From Porphyromonas crevioricanis (lineage in GTDB: Bacteria; Bacteroidota; Bacteroidia; Bacteroidales; Porphyromonadaceae), in NCBI RefSeq assembly GCF_900167225.1, contig NZ_FUXH01000006.1, forward strand, positions 56,811 through 120,810: a DNA stretch of 64,000 nucleotides, read 5' to 3'. Positions 18,696-27,738 of this stretch are shown piece by piece. Both the position numbers and the translations under genes were made by a program. Each line of letters starts with the position of its first letter. Position 1 is the first letter of the stretch. The notes below the pieces were generated by a model that saw nothing but the letters and a program-made list of their open reading frames with translations, was not told where the DNA came from and did no database searches.

Positions 18696-20324
18696 ATGAA
18701 TATGCATCTACACTCAGTAGCAAGCAAGATCTTGCTTTGGTTTGCATTGCCCATGCTCCTTCTGCCTATTGTCTCCAAAGCTCAAGAAGGAGCAGAGCAA
18801 GAAGAATATCCCTACCACTTGGCCGCAAAACCGGAGAGAGGCAGTGGCTCAGCTGAAGATCCTTATCAGATCGATCACATATATCAGCTGGTCTGGATGG
18901 CGCAACAAGTCAATACAACCAACGATCTGGCCGATGTACACTTCGTGCAGACAAAAGACCTTGACTTCAGTGAAACACAAAAGTGGGAAAACGGAGAGGG
19001 CTGGATGCCTATAGGAGGTTTCTATTCCATCGGTGGCATTCCCAAAAAGTTTGGCTTCCGGGGGCACTATGATGGTCAAGGATACAGGATAGTGAATCTG
19101 AAGATTAACCGTCCGAAATATCCCTACCAAGGTCTTTTCGGCTATATCAATAGCGGAGAAGTTCGTAACCTGATTATCGAAAAAGCCGAAATAATAGGTC
19201 AGGAAAATGTGGGTTGTCTCACGGCTTATGTACACAATAGCCATATTGTCAACTGCCAGGTGATAGACAGTCGTTCTCAGGGAAAAGACTTCTATGTCGG
19301 TCTGTTGGCGGGCTATCAAGATGGAGGATTGATAGAAGATTGCATCGTGAAAGGAGAAGTATATGGTCGGGATTATCTCGGTGGTATCACTTCCTGGAAC
19401 AACGAAGGAGAAATCTCTGGCTGTACGATGGAGGGAAAGATAGTAGGGAAAGTCCCCGAAGGGACTCCGGAAGATGCTTTGGCTCGCGTAATAGGAGGTA
19501 TTGCCGGATATATACGAGGCAAAATATCCTACTGTATGGCCAATGTAGAAATGACAGGCGATGAAAAAGTGGGAGGCTTGCTGGGAGTCGCTTCGCGTGC
19601 TGAAGTCCGCAGGAGCTATGTCATCGGGGGTTGGATTAAGGGGCAGACCTATGTAGGCGGTTTGATCGGAGAGAATGACACTTCGATCATCGAGGACTGC
19701 TATGCTCGTGCCAAAGTGCAGGGAGAGCGCAATGTAGGGGGCTTGCTTGGCTCAAGCTCATATAGCGATAGCCGGGTTACCCGCTGCTACTCCACTGGCG
19801 AAGTAAAGGCCGAGAATCCCAGCTTCGGAGGGGCTTTCATCGGAGTCAAGTCTACAGGAGTTGTCTCCAAATGCTATTGGAATACAGAAACCTCGAATAT
19901 GCAAGAAGCTGTGGGAGGTTTCTATCACGAGGATATCCAATGCGATGGAAAGACGTCGGAAGAGATGAAGAAACAAAATACCTATGAAGGTTGGGATTTC
20001 TCTCAAGTATGGATGATATCTCCGAGCCTGAATGAGGGATACCCTACCCTGCGAGGAAAGGATAGCTATCCACTCGACAATGCTCATCTGCCAAACCCCA
20101 CTATACAGCTTACAGCTACGGCAGACGGCTATCACATAGATAGTGAAGAAATGATAGAGCAGATAGATATCTTCTCGACGGATGGCCAAAAAGTGTACTC
20201 CCGTCAGGTAAAGGCTAATAGCTGCCGTGTGGCTACAAACAGCCTGCCAAAAGGCTTGCATGTCCTGCGTGTCAAGACTGGCCACAAGGCTGTAAGTTTC
20301 AAGCTTTTTCTTGACAGACGATAG
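18696..20324 (+). CDS. T9SS-exported GLUG-repeat protein
   Basis: 542 residues, 9 bp after the previous cargo gene. Signal peptide 1-30 (LLLPIVSKAQ). From ~50 to 390 it forms a right-handed beta-helix-like array: an opening PYQIDHIYQLVWMAQQVN segment, LF.. GYINSGEVRNLIIEKAEI, then several GLUG motifs (GGLLGVASRAEV, GGLIGENDTSIIEDCYA, GGLLGSSSYSD, VTRCYSTGEV). GLUG proteins are typically adhesins or surface structural proteins, and some resemble IgA-protease passenger modules. A linker with PTLRGKDSYPLDN precedes a C-terminal T9SS domain (IDIFSTDGQKVYSRQ, then SLPKGLHVLRVKTG). A terminator follows at 20424. Confidence 0.88.
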   Translation: MNMHLHSVASKILLWFALPMLLLPIVSKAQEGAEQEEYPYHLAAKPERGSGSAEDPYQIDHIYQLVWMAQQVNTTNDLADVHFVQTKDLDFSETQKWENGEGWMPIGGFYSIGGIPKKFGFRGHYDGQGYRIVNLKINRPKYPYQGLFGYINSGEVRNLIIEKAEIIGQENVGCLTAYVHNSHIVNCQVIDSRSQGKDFYVGLLAGYQDGGLIEDCIVKGEVYGRDYLGGITSWNNEGEISGCTMEGKIVGKVPEGTPEDALARVIGGIAGYIRGKISYCMANVEMTGDEKVGGLLGVASRAEVRRSYVIGGWIKGQTYVGGLIGENDTSIIEDCYARAKVQGERNVGGLLGSSSYSDSRVTRCYSTGEVKAENPSFGGAFIGVKSTGVVSKCYWNTETSNMQEAVGGFYHEDIQCDGKTSEEMKKQNTYEGWDFSQVWMISPSLNEGYPTLRGKDSYPLDNAHLPNPTIQLTATADGYHIDSEEMIEQIDIFSTDGQKVYSRQVKANSCRVATNSLPKGLHVLRVKTGHKAVSFKLFLDRR

Positions 20325-20423
20325 AAGAGCATCTGTTGCAAGTCTTATGTCTGTAAGGTGGATACACCGGATCTTAGGGAAAAGAGCAAAATAATCTCCT
20401 AAGAAAAAAGGCAAACACAAATG

Positions 20424-20467
20424 AGGCTGTACTGAAATTCCATTTCGGCACAGCCTTGTTTTATTTT
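20424..20467 (+). terminator. Terminator after the GLUG cargo gene
   Basis: AGGCTGT...ACAGCCT stem extended by GAAAT/ATTTC, followed by TTGTTTTATTTT. A run of eight C (20469-20476) follows at once. Confidence 0.75.
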
Positions 20468-20498
20468 ACCCCCCCCGGAATATGGACTTCAAAGAAAA

Positions 20499-20533
20499 TG
20501 TGATGTGTACTGAGAAAGTTGACAGTTGGAGAG
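20499..20533 (+). repeat. 35-bp inverted repeat, left copy
   Basis: Matches the reverse complement of 22246-22280 at 32 of 35 positions; core TGTACTGAGAAAGTTGACAG. Together the two copies enclose the BNR cargo gene, like terminal inverted repeats of a mobile element. A third related copy is at 54057. The remaining 20534-20865 holds only a short CTCCGC/GCGGAG hairpin (20746-20761) and no gene. Confidence 0.75.
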
Positions 20534-20865
20534 GGGAAAAGAGAGGGATAATAAAAAAATTGACAGATTCTGCTCGTCTTGGGATCCAGCAGGGCTAATA
20601 CACATTCACCATAGACTACTCTTTTTGTCAAATACTCAAGAATACATTATCTTGGCCGCACAGAAAGAAAATAATTTTCATAGGACATGAAATCCTCTAC
20701 ATTAGTTTGTGGGGTTTCTGTAGGTGCCATGGAGGTCTGATGCAGCTCCGCATCCGCGGAGGGTTGTGTCCTATAGTAATAAACTTAAAAAGAGTATTAC
20801 GGGAAAAGCACTTCAAACAATCCGCAACACCCCAATTCTCTTTCAATATTAATCATGTGGTCAGT

Positions 20866-22200
20866 ATGAAAAGAATAATCCGTTTCTCCGTAACGTTTCT
20901 CGTGTTACTTGGGTTCTCTTGCCCAATAGGCCGAGCACAGTGGGTTTCGCTGGATCTTGAGAAAGAAAGACCCCCCCAAATCTCGTATCAATCACTCAAA
21001 CTCATTGGCGATCAACTCTATTTCTTTTCCAAGGATGGTATTTACAGCAAAGACCTTGCAACCAATGCGCCTTGGCAAGGACCGACTTTCTCCGGGTCTA
21101 GTATTCTGAACTCTGTAATCCATGAAGAGGAAGCGTTTGCTCTTGCTTTTAATGGAGTGGAAGGCTCGCCAACGGACTGTCCTATCTCCTTACTTTACTC
21201 TCCGAATAAGGGGAAGACCTTTAAGGATATAACAGGGGAGATAACCTCACGATTGGATCTTCCTAAAGCCCCGAGGCAATATTTCTTAATGCAAAACCCT
21301 CAAAACGAAAAAGAACTTCTCCTACTCATAGACGATTGGGATGATATATTTCTCGTTTCCTCATCCGATTTTGGAAAAACATGGACACCAAAAGTTAGCA
21401 TAGAGGAGGCGCATTCCGACCTGTCGACTCTTTCTGGAGCTCTGCTTGTCCCCTCTAATCCTAAACAACTCCTTCTCTATGGGGTATCTGCAAGCTATGT
21501 AGGATTTATATCGACTATCAATTTAGACGACTTTTCCGTGAAAAATTATGAGTTGAAGAAGACCGATAGCAATCTGGAGAATATCATCTATCACCCCTCC
21601 AATCCAAGAAGTCTTTTCGCTTTTTCTGGGATCAATAATATTCTTGTGAAAAGTGAAGATGGAGGCAACACATGGACAGAGAAAATACTTGAGGGTGGCT
21701 CCATGATTCTTCTCTCTACCTGCATTGATTACTCATCCCCCAGTACCTTATTCTTATTAGCCACATCCTCGGATAAGTATGAAATATACGTATCGACAGA
21801 TGCAGGGAAGACTTGTCAGTTGTTCTTCACCGCAGATGCCGAGCTGGGGAAATTGTTGGATATATTGTGCTACAAAGATCGTCTCATCCTTCACTCCGAG
21901 AGAAAGGGGTTGATCTCAGTCCCTTTGACCGGAAGCAATCCCATAGAAAAAATTGATACACAAAAGTCCGAGCTGAAAGTTTATATGGATAGCTCAGGTA
22001 GGCAACTCCGCTACGAGACGGTCGCAAATAAATCGATCAATCGTGTTGAGCTCTCCGATCTCTCGGGGCAAATTGTCTTGAGAAACTTTCATGAAAGCCA
22101 GAGCGGAACACTGGATGTTTCATCTTTGACACCGGGTGGCTATATCCTCAATATCTACTTCTTCAATGGCCAAGTTGCCTCGTACAAAATACAGATATAG
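20866..22200 (+). CDS. T9SS-exported protein with BNR/Asp-box repeats
   Basis: 444 residues from ATG 20866 (MKRIIRFSVTFLVLLGFSCP, a clear signal peptide ending GRAQ); the longer in-frame extension to 20707 has no signal character. Four Asp-box-like turns (S-x-D-x-G-x-T-[WF]) are visible: SPNKGKTF (~111), SSDFGKTW (~165), SEDGGNTW (~262), STDAGKTC (~309). This implies a beta-propeller of the sialidase/Vps10/YCF48 type. No sialidase FRIP motif is seen, so enzymatic activity is unlikely. The C-terminus is a T9SS CTD (VELSDLSGQIVLRNF, SSLTPGGYILNIYF, ending YKIQI). A C7 tract sits at 20971-20977, just after the signal peptide. The gene is enclosed by 35-bp inverted repeats. Confidence 0.85.
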   Translation: MKRIIRFSVTFLVLLGFSCPIGRAQWVSLDLEKERPPQISYQSLKLIGDQLYFFSKDGIYSKDLATNAPWQGPTFSGSSILNSVIHEEEAFALAFNGVEGSPTDCPISLLYSPNKGKTFKDITGEITSRLDLPKAPRQYFLMQNPQNEKELLLLIDDWDDIFLVSSSDFGKTWTPKVSIEEAHSDLSTLSGALLVPSNPKQLLLYGVSASYVGFISTINLDDFSVKNYELKKTDSNLENIIYHPSNPRSLFAFSGINNILVKSEDGGNTWTEKILEGGSMILLSTCIDYSSPSTLFLLATSSDKYEIYVSTDAGKTCQLFFTADAELGKLLDILCYKDRLILHSERKGLISVPLTGSNPIEKIDTQKSELKVYMDSSGRQLRYETVANKSINRVELSDLSGQIVLRNFHESQSGTLDVSSLTPGGYILNIYFFNGQVASYKIQI

Positions 22201-22245
22201 ATACATGTACAGGCAAGCTCTATGAACATTACATATGTGTTCAAT

Positions 22246-22280
22246 CTCTCCGACTGTCAACTTTTTCAGTACACGTCACA
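22246..22280 (-). repeat. 35-bp inverted repeat, right copy
   Basis: Reverse complement of the left copy at 20499-20533 with three mismatches. The BNR gene stop codon is 46 bp inside it. Repeat copy B starts shortly after. Confidence 0.75.
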
Positions 22281-22334
22281 CTATGTAGTTTCTTTTGTGA
22301 GATACCGCCTTCGCAAAATGTATAGATTTATTTC

Positions 22335-22671
22335 TCTTTGTGTTTTTCCGTTTCTCTTTTGCTATCTTTTTTCCGCCTGAAATGAGATCTCTATTGCCTC
22401 GTTTTTCTCTCCTTTCCGACCTCCACAGGTTCTATTTTTTCGTGACACGGGAGAGAACGAAAATTCTCTCCTGAGAAAAATTTTATTCTCTCCTGTGTTA
22501 GCAAAAATTCTCTCCTGTGAGAATTTTGACCCTCTCAGAATGCCGATGAATAGGGCATTTTGGGAAGCGATTTCGGGAGGCTCCCCAAAGAAGGTATTAG
22601 GTCGGATATTTGAGACCCATTTCTTCGATTTTTCTTGTTCGAGGCTTAGTTGCCATTTTACAAAAAACATC
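22335..22671 (+). repeat. Dispersed ~320-bp repeat, copy B
   Basis: Same family as copies A, C and D. The core reads CTCTCCTGAG (22466-22475), then a 36-nt segment (22476-22511) exactly inverted relative to copy A, then CTCCTGTG. The module GCCGATGAATAGGGC (22542-22556) has the same orientation as in A and the opposite of C and D. Boundaries approximate. Confidence 0.8.
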
Positions 22672-22728
22672 ATCTTAAAGCCGTACAACAGACTCAGGAC
22701 TTCTTTGCACAAGCTAAGAGATGGCAAT

Positions 22729-22858
22729 CAATTGCCATTTCGCTCACCTTGCAGAATGTGGTAATTGCAAGGCATTGAGGCTATGAGGGTATAGAAGTAT
22801 ACTTGTCCCTAAGTGTCGATAATAATGCAATGAGTGCCTTGTTATACAGCAGTTCTCC
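22729..22858 (+). repeat. Second dispersed repeat family, copy 1
   Basis: Shares GCATTGAG, GTATACTTGTC, TCGATAATAA-type and AGTGCC-TGTTAT-CA-CAG-TCTC landmarks, in the same order, with 48947-49085. No ORF. With the inverted repeat and copy B, it accounts for the 760-bp gene-free stretch 22201-22960. Confidence 0.6.
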
Positions 22859-22960
22859 TCAAGATCATAGAACCCGGAAGTAAAGCACAAAGGACGAGAC
22901 ACCCCCTCGTTGAGTATTATTTCGCAAATCTAAAAAGAGGAACAAGTCAAGATAGCAGCC

Positions 22961-24304
22961 TCACGAATACGGGAGAAGAGCCGAATTAAGCACCGTATCG
23001 AAGAGTACATCCATATTATGCCACAGCATCGCCATCGCTACGAATAGCAGAACACAATCCAGTACATATCGCATCCGGTTTTGTGCCTTCCGAGGGTAAG
23101 CATAGGCAGCCAACAATGCCGGGACAAAAACCCAATGTCCACCATATATAATAGCTTCTCTCATGCCGTAGTTGAGGAGAAGGTGGATAGTCAAATCGAC
23201 AGCTATATAGCAGAGGATAAGATGGAGAGCCTTCTCTCTTCGCCCTCGCCAAATACCCAGTAGGCAAACGGCCAAGAGTGGCCCCAGCACGAACAAGTAG
23301 TTTTCAGAGCAATAGGGATCCGGTCTCCAGGTAATCTCTCCATTAAAATCCTGCAGACTCAAATCGGAGATGAACAACGGATGAGCCAAGAAAGCCTCAA
23401 TGTGAGATTGGGAAGAAGGAAGCATCCAAGAGCTGACATTCCTCAAGTCTATCCACTGCATTTCTCCATGCCGCATCCAATAGGCCAACTGAAAGAACAC
23501 AATAGACAACAAAAACAATAGAGTGAAACAGAGAGCCAAGACACAAGCTCGCTTAAAACCTCGCTTATACGGCTTCTGTATCAGAAGGGCCAAGGTGGGT
23601 TTGGCTACATTGCTCAGAGTGATCCCTCCGGCAATAAAAGACGAAGCCCAAACAGTACGTAATCGGTAGTAGCCATACAGCTGTCTATCTCGCTCAAGCA
23701 GGTAGAGAGACAGGATAAGAACAAAGAAACTGAATGGGTAATATTCGCAGGTAAAACTCAGTCCCAAAGCCGTAAAGCTCGTACCGGTGACAGCTGCAAC
23801 AGCAATAGAGCTGACAAGAGGTAGTTTTTTGAGCCGGTAGGCATAGGCGAAAAGCAGTGCAACACCAGCTGCTACAAGTGTAGCCATGAGAGATATCTGG
23901 AAAAGAAAGTTCAGCCGAACCGGAACAATAGCAAGGCCAACAATACCGAAGAGCCAATGCCATGGTCCTACAAAGGGGTGAACAAAATCTTGCACCCCTC
24001 CTTTCCGGAAAAAGAAATAGAAGTTGTCGTATCCGAGCATTGCTCCGGGAAGAAAATCATCCTTCTCCAGATCCTCCAAGACAGTGGGTAATTGCAACTG
24101 GTATGCAAGCAGAGCAAGAGAGAGGTAACCCAGCCATACAATTGCAAAAAATAGAAGCTCTGCTTTGTGTCGATTGCCCCAAGCCTGCAGACGCTCTTTG
24201 TTCAAACTTTGCAAGGAAGAGAGAAATCCGAGGAAAACCTGTCGTGCCTCATGGCAAGAAGTCTTTATTTCGGACATATTCATCAGTGTTTTGCAGTTCC
24301 TCAT
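22961..24304 (-). CDS. DUF6080-type polytopic membrane protein
   Basis: About 447 residues from ATG 24304, chosen because GGAG lies 4 bases upstream of it (GGAGACAATG) and the longer frame would overlap purN by almost 200 bp. About ten hydrophobic segments are visible (for example LLFFAIVWLGYLSLALLAYQ, LFLLSIVFFQLAYWM). Conserved-looking loops are PGAMLGYDNFYFFFRKGG and HPFVGPWHWLFGI. The layout resembles GT-C/Wzy-like membrane enzymes or the Bacteroidota DUF6080 family; no catalytic motif is certain. It starts 7 bp after the purN stop, so purN and this gene form an operon. Confidence 0.7.
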   Translation of the reverse strand: MRNCKTLMNMSEIKTSCHEARQVFLGFLSSLQSLNKERLQAWGNRHKAELLFFAIVWLGYLSLALLAYQLQLPTVLEDLEKDDFLPGAMLGYDNFYFFFRKGGVQDFVHPFVGPWHWLFGIVGLAIVPVRLNFLFQISLMATLVAAGVALLFAYAYRLKKLPLVSSIAVAAVTGTSFTALGLSFTCEYYPFSFFVLILSLYLLERDRQLYGYYRLRTVWASSFIAGGITLSNVAKPTLALLIQKPYKRGFKRACVLALCFTLLFLLSIVFFQLAYWMRHGEMQWIDLRNVSSWMLPSSQSHIEAFLAHPLFISDLSLQDFNGEITWRPDPYCSENYLFVLGPLLAVCLLGIWRGRREKALHLILCYIAVDLTIHLLLNYGMREAIIYGGHWVFVPALLAAYAYPRKAQNRMRYVLDCVLLFVAMAMLWHNMDVLFDTVLNSALLPYS

Positions 24305-24311
24305 TGTCTCC

Positions 24312-24890
24312 TCATTGCATTTGCTGCAACTCCTCAATGTATTGCTCGATGCAAATGGGATAATATCGGTGTTCGAGTCGGTGTATCCTTGCAGCCAGAG
24401 ACTCAACCGTATCTCCGGACAAGACAGGGCAAGAGGCTTGACAAAGCGTTCGTCCATGGTCATAATGGTCATCCACCAAGTGCACACTGATACCACTGAC
24501 AGTCTCGCCGGCAGCTATCACTGCCCGATGTACATGCTCACCGTACATCCCTTTGCCTCCATATTTGGGGAGTAGGGCCGGGTGAATATTCAAGATCTTA
24601 TTGGGGAAAGCCTCCAAATAGGGAGCTGTAATGGGGCACATATATCCTGCCAAAACAATCAAATCGGTCTTCCATTTGTGCAGCAAATCGAGGGCCTGAC
24701 CGCCCTCCAACAACTTTTCTCGACTTATATGTACAATCTCCACTCCCAATCTTTTGGCACGGTCATACACACCGGCCTGAGCTCTGTTGCACACGATCCC
24801 CACTATACGGACAGTCTTCGACACTGCAAAAAAATTACAAATCCGTTCCGCATTGGTTCCCTCCCCAGAGGCGAAAATAGCAATGTTCAT
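24312..24890 (-). CDS. purN: Phosphoribosylglycinamide formyltransferase
   Basis: Transfers a formyl group from 10-formyl-THF to GAR, step 3 of purine synthesis. About 193 residues from ATG 24890 (MNIAIFASGEGTNAERI); an ATG directly before it (24893) or one at 24941 are alternatives, but family proteins begin with M-N-I-A-hydrophobic-SG-G-[ST]N. Hallmarks: VLAGYMCPITAPYLEAFPNK, the catalytic NIHPALLPKYGGKGMYGEHV (catalytic Asn and His), and HLVDDHYDHG with the catalytic Asp. Length matches E. coli PurN. It is divergent from acpP. Confidence 0.95.
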   Translation of the reverse strand: MNIAIFASGEGTNAERICNFFAVSKTVRIVGIVCNRAQAGVYDRAKRLGVEIVHISREKLLEGGQALDLLHKWKTDLIVLAGYMCPITAPYLEAFPNKILNIHPALLPKYGGKGMYGEHVHRAVIAAGETVSGISVHLVDDHYDHGRTLCQASCPVLSGDTVESLAARIHRLEHRYYPICIEQYIEELQQMQ

Positions 24891-25004
24891 CATCAATATT
24901 TTATTCTTCTTTATATGCACATCTTTCTTGGGTTTGTGCAAGAAAAAGCGTTTTTCCTCCTCTCAAATGGTGATTGTTCGAGGAAATTGTTGTTTCTTTG
25001 CTTG

Positions 25005-25012
25005 CAAATGTA
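25005..25012 (-). promoter_or_regulatory. -7 box for purN operon
   Basis: Reverse strand TACATTTG, full match to TAnnTTTG; a TTG lies 17 bases upstream. Predicted start near 24999 gives a leader of about 105 bases. Confidence 0.5.
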
Positions 25013-25152
25013 CGTAAGCTTTGCCGGATCAATCTCATTGCATACCGCATTGCAGGGTGGATTTGGGAAGCTTCATACGGAGAAAAAACAAGCCTGAATA
25101 ATTTTATTTGGGGAAAAGGTAATGAGTGTTTAACCTATTAATAGTATTAGTT

Positions 25153-25386
25153 ATGTCTGAAATTGAAGCAAAAGTACGCGACATCATCGTTGAGAAGTTG
25201 AATCTGGAACCTTCTGAAGTAACAATGGAAGCCAGCTTTACCAACGACCTTGGTGCAGATTCTTTGGATACAGTAGAGTTGATCATGAACTTCGAAAAGG
25301 AATTCGATATGCAAATTCCCGATGACGACGCTCGTGAAATCAAGACTGTAGCCGACGCTGTGGCATACATCGAAAGCCACAAGTAA
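25153..25386 (+). CDS. acpP: Acyl carrier protein
   Basis: Carrier of growing acyl chains in type II fatty acid synthesis. 77 residues from ATG 25153 ([20 protein letters not shown]); the ATG at 25126 would add nine hydrophobic residues not found in the family. The phosphopantetheine attachment site is Ser37 in [19 protein letters not shown]. The acidic four-helix composition is typical. fabF follows after 29 bp and rnc after another 43 bp, the classical acpP-fabF-rnc order. Confidence 0.97.
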   Translation: MSEIEAKVRDIIVEKLNLEPSEVTMEASFTNDLGADSLDTVELIMNFEKEFDMQIPDDDAREIKTVADAVAYIESHK

Positions 25387-25415
25387 TTAGCTCGACTGAT
25401 TCTCAAATTAGATTT

Positions 25416-26672
25416 ATGGAACTGAAAAGAGTAGTCGTAACAGGAGTAGGTGCCGTTACTCCCTTGGCCAAGACAGCCCATGCTACATGGGATGCCCTCG
25501 TGGCCGGTAAGAGCGGTGCCGGCCCGATCACTCTCTTCGATGCGTCTAAGTTCAAGACCCAGTTTGCCTGCGAAGTAAAAGACTTCAATGCACTGGACTA
25601 TTTCGATCGCAAAGAGGCTCGCCGTTTCGACCGCTATGCGCAATTTGCCATGGTAGCTTCGGACGAGTGTCTGAGCGACTCCGGTTTGAATCTTGAGAAA
25701 GTAGACAAAAATCGCGTCGGAGTGATCATTGCTGCAGGTATCGGAGGTTTGCACACTTTCGAATCAGAGGTGATGGATTACGACCCGGAGGCCGGCCCAC
25801 GATTCAATCCGTTCTTCATCCCCAAGATGATCTCGGATATAGCAGCTGGTCAGGTATCCATTAAATATGGCTTCCACGGGCCTAACTATTCCACAGCTTC
25901 GGCTTGTGCTTCCTCTACCAATGCTCTTATAGATGCTTGTATGCTCATTCGTTTGGGCAAGGCAGATGTAATTGTAGCAGGTGGGGCAGAGGCACCTATC
26001 TGCGCTGCCGGAGTAGGAGGTTTCAACGCTATGATGGCCCTCTCTACTCGCAACGAGTCTCCTGAGACAGCTTCACGCCCCTTTAGTGCCAGCCGTGACG
26101 GCTTTGTAATAGGAGAGGGAGGATGCTGTATGGTGCTCGAAGAGCTGGAGCATGCCAAGGCCAGAGGAGCCCGTATATACGCCGAGTTCGTTGGCACGGG
26201 ACTTTCTGCCGATGCTTACCACCTCACAGCCAGCCATCCGGAAGGATTGGGGGCACGTCTGGTGATGCAGAATGCAATAGAGGATGCTAACATTCGGCCG
26301 GAAGATGTAGACTATGTCAATGTACATGGCACTTCCACTCCGGTTGGAGACATATCGGAAACAAAGGCTATCAAGACTGTATTCGGAGATCATGCATATA
26401 ATCTGAATATCAGTTCTACCAAATCCATGACAGGACACCTCTTGGGTGCTGCCGGAGCTATGGAAGCCATGGTAACTCTGCTTTCTGTTTACCACGATGT
26501 CGTACCGCCTACGATCAACCATGATCCCGAAGACAAGGATCCGGAGATCGACTATAAGTTGAACTTTACCTTTGGTCAGGCTCAACACAGGCCGGTGCGG
26601 GTGGCTCTCTCCAACACCTTCGGTTTTGGAGGTCACAATGCAAGTGTGATTTTCAAGAAGTACGAGGAATAA
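25416..26672 (+). CDS. fabF: 3-oxoacyl-[acyl-carrier-protein] synthase II
   Basis: Condenses malonyl-ACP with acyl-ACP in chain elongation. 418 residues with the full catalytic triad: Cys164 in STASACASSTNAL, His304 in NVHGTSTPVGD, His341 in SMTGHLLGAAGAMEA. The N-terminal VVVTGVGAVTPLA motif and the GFGGHNASVIFKK ending are typical. It works with AcpP encoded 29 bp upstream. Length and motifs match the family throughout. Confidence 0.98.
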   Translation: MELKRVVVTGVGAVTPLAKTAHATWDALVAGKSGAGPITLFDASKFKTQFACEVKDFNALDYFDRKEARRFDRYAQFAMVASDECLSDSGLNLEKVDKNRVGVIIAAGIGGLHTFESEVMDYDPEAGPRFNPFFIPKMISDIAAGQVSIKYGFHGPNYSTASACASSTNALIDACMLIRLGKADVIVAGGAEAPICAAGVGGFNAMMALSTRNESPETASRPFSASRDGFVIGEGGCCMVLEELEHAKARGARIYAEFVGTGLSADAYHLTASHPEGLGARLVMQNAIEDANIRPEDVDYVNVHGTSTPVGDISETKAIKTVFGDHAYNLNISSTKSMTGHLLGAAGAMEAMVTLLSVYHDVVPPTINHDPEDKDPEIDYKLNFTFGQAQHRPVRVALSNTFGFGGHNASVIFKKYEE

Positions 26673-26715
26673 TTTTCGAGATTTTCTTCCGATCTATACT
26701 TACTCAAATTAGGTC

Positions 26716-27468
26716 GTGTTAAGATCAATAATCGACTTCCTTAGATCCCCTTGGCGCAAACGCAGCTCAAGGGGATCTCTTGTTGCTCTCCCCTCTGTTT
26801 TGGGCTTTGATCCTGCCAACTGGGATTTGTATTCATTGGCTTTCAGGCACAGCTCTTGTAGCCTTACAGCCCTTGATGGCACGCAGATCAACAATGAACG
26901 ATTGGAATTCCTCGGCGACTCCGTCTTGGCCACAGCTATCAGTCATTTCCTCTACTGCAAATACCCTCAATGGCAGGAAGGAGAGCTGAGCCAACGCAGA
27001 GGAATGCTTGTCAAAAGGGCTGTGAACAACAAGATTGCTCAGGAAATGGGACTTGGGCAGATGATCAACGCCAAGATGAGTATCAACAAAATGAGTCAGG
27101 ATACTCTCGGGAACGCTTTGGAAGCCCTTATTGGAGCCATATTCCTCGACAAAGGGTATCAACAAGCAGAGACATTTGTCCATGAGAAATTCCTGCACGC
27201 ATTTTACGAACTGGAAGGAGAACTGGAAGACGAAACAACAAACTACAAAAGCCAACTTTTGGAATGGGTACAGAAACACCACCTCTCCTTGGAATATAAG
27301 ATGCTCCGAGAGCCGGGACGATCCAGGGGAGAGTTTGTCTGTGCCGTTGTTGTAAACGGCTTGCGTGTAGGTGTAGGATACGGACACAATAAAAAAGAGG
27401 CCCATCAGGATGCCTCTCACAATGCTCTGAAAGAGCTGACCAAAGCACAACAGACAATAGAACAATAG
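26716..27468 (+). CDS. rnc: Ribonuclease III
   Basis: Double-strand-specific endoribonuclease for rRNA and mRNA processing. 250 residues. The start appears to be GTG 26716, since no ATG lies before the conserved part. RNase III domain (~20-165): ERLEFLGDSVLATAISHFLY signature with the metal-binding acidic residues, and ALEALIGAIFLDKGY with the second acidic pair. The dsRNA-binding domain spans ~180-245 (YKSQLLEWVQKHHLSLEYKM, then GVGYGHNKKEAHQDASHNAL). Last gene of the acpP-fabF-rnc cluster. Confidence 0.95.
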   Translation: MLRSIIDFLRSPWRKRSSRGSLVALPSVLGFDPANWDLYSLAFRHSSCSLTALDGTQINNERLEFLGDSVLATAISHFLYCKYPQWQEGELSQRRGMLVKRAVNNKIAQEMGLGQMINAKMSINKMSQDTLGNALEALIGAIFLDKGYQQAETFVHEKFLHAFYELEGELEDETTNYKSQLLEWVQKHHLSLEYKMLREPGRSRGEFVCAVVVNGLRVGVGYGHNKKEAHQDASHNALKELTKAQQTIEQ

Positions 27469-27580
27469 TTTTCTCTCCCTGCATCTCTCTAATAATCTCC
27501 CTCTTCCTTGTCTGGCATGGTTGAGGGATTTCTTTTAAGAATATCATAAAATCCACAGCAGCCTTTCCATAATAACTCTC

Positions 27581-27686
27581 GAATATGGCTATCCTTTCAT
27601 AGGACTATTGCATTGTAAAAAGTATCGAGCATAGAGTTGTCGGTTGATACGGCAATTCTTTTATGGGGCTATTACAATGTAAAAAG
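27581..27686 (+). repeat. Imperfect tandem direct repeat (two ~43-bp units, 64-bp period)
   Basis: 27581-27622 and 27644-27686 share a stretch with CTTT-ATGG-CTATT-CA-TGTAAAAAG. It lies in the 515-bp non-coding stretch after rnc, directly before the terminator. Confidence 0.5.
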
Positions 27687-27721
27687 GGCTGTGTCAAATA
27701 GAAATTTTGACACAGCCCTTT
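27684..27721 (+). terminator. Terminator of the acpP-fabF-rnc cluster
   Basis: Stem AAGGGCTGTGTCAAA / TTTGACACAGCCCTT with a short loop. Near-perfect 15-bp arms; the T-tract is only short on the plus strand. Confidence 0.75.
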
Positions 27722-27738
27722 CCCCATAAGAATACTCT

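Noticed and set aside
20707..20865. N-terminal extension of the BNR cargo gene
   Set aside because: 53 residues without signal-peptide character precede a perfect signal peptide starting at ATG 20866.
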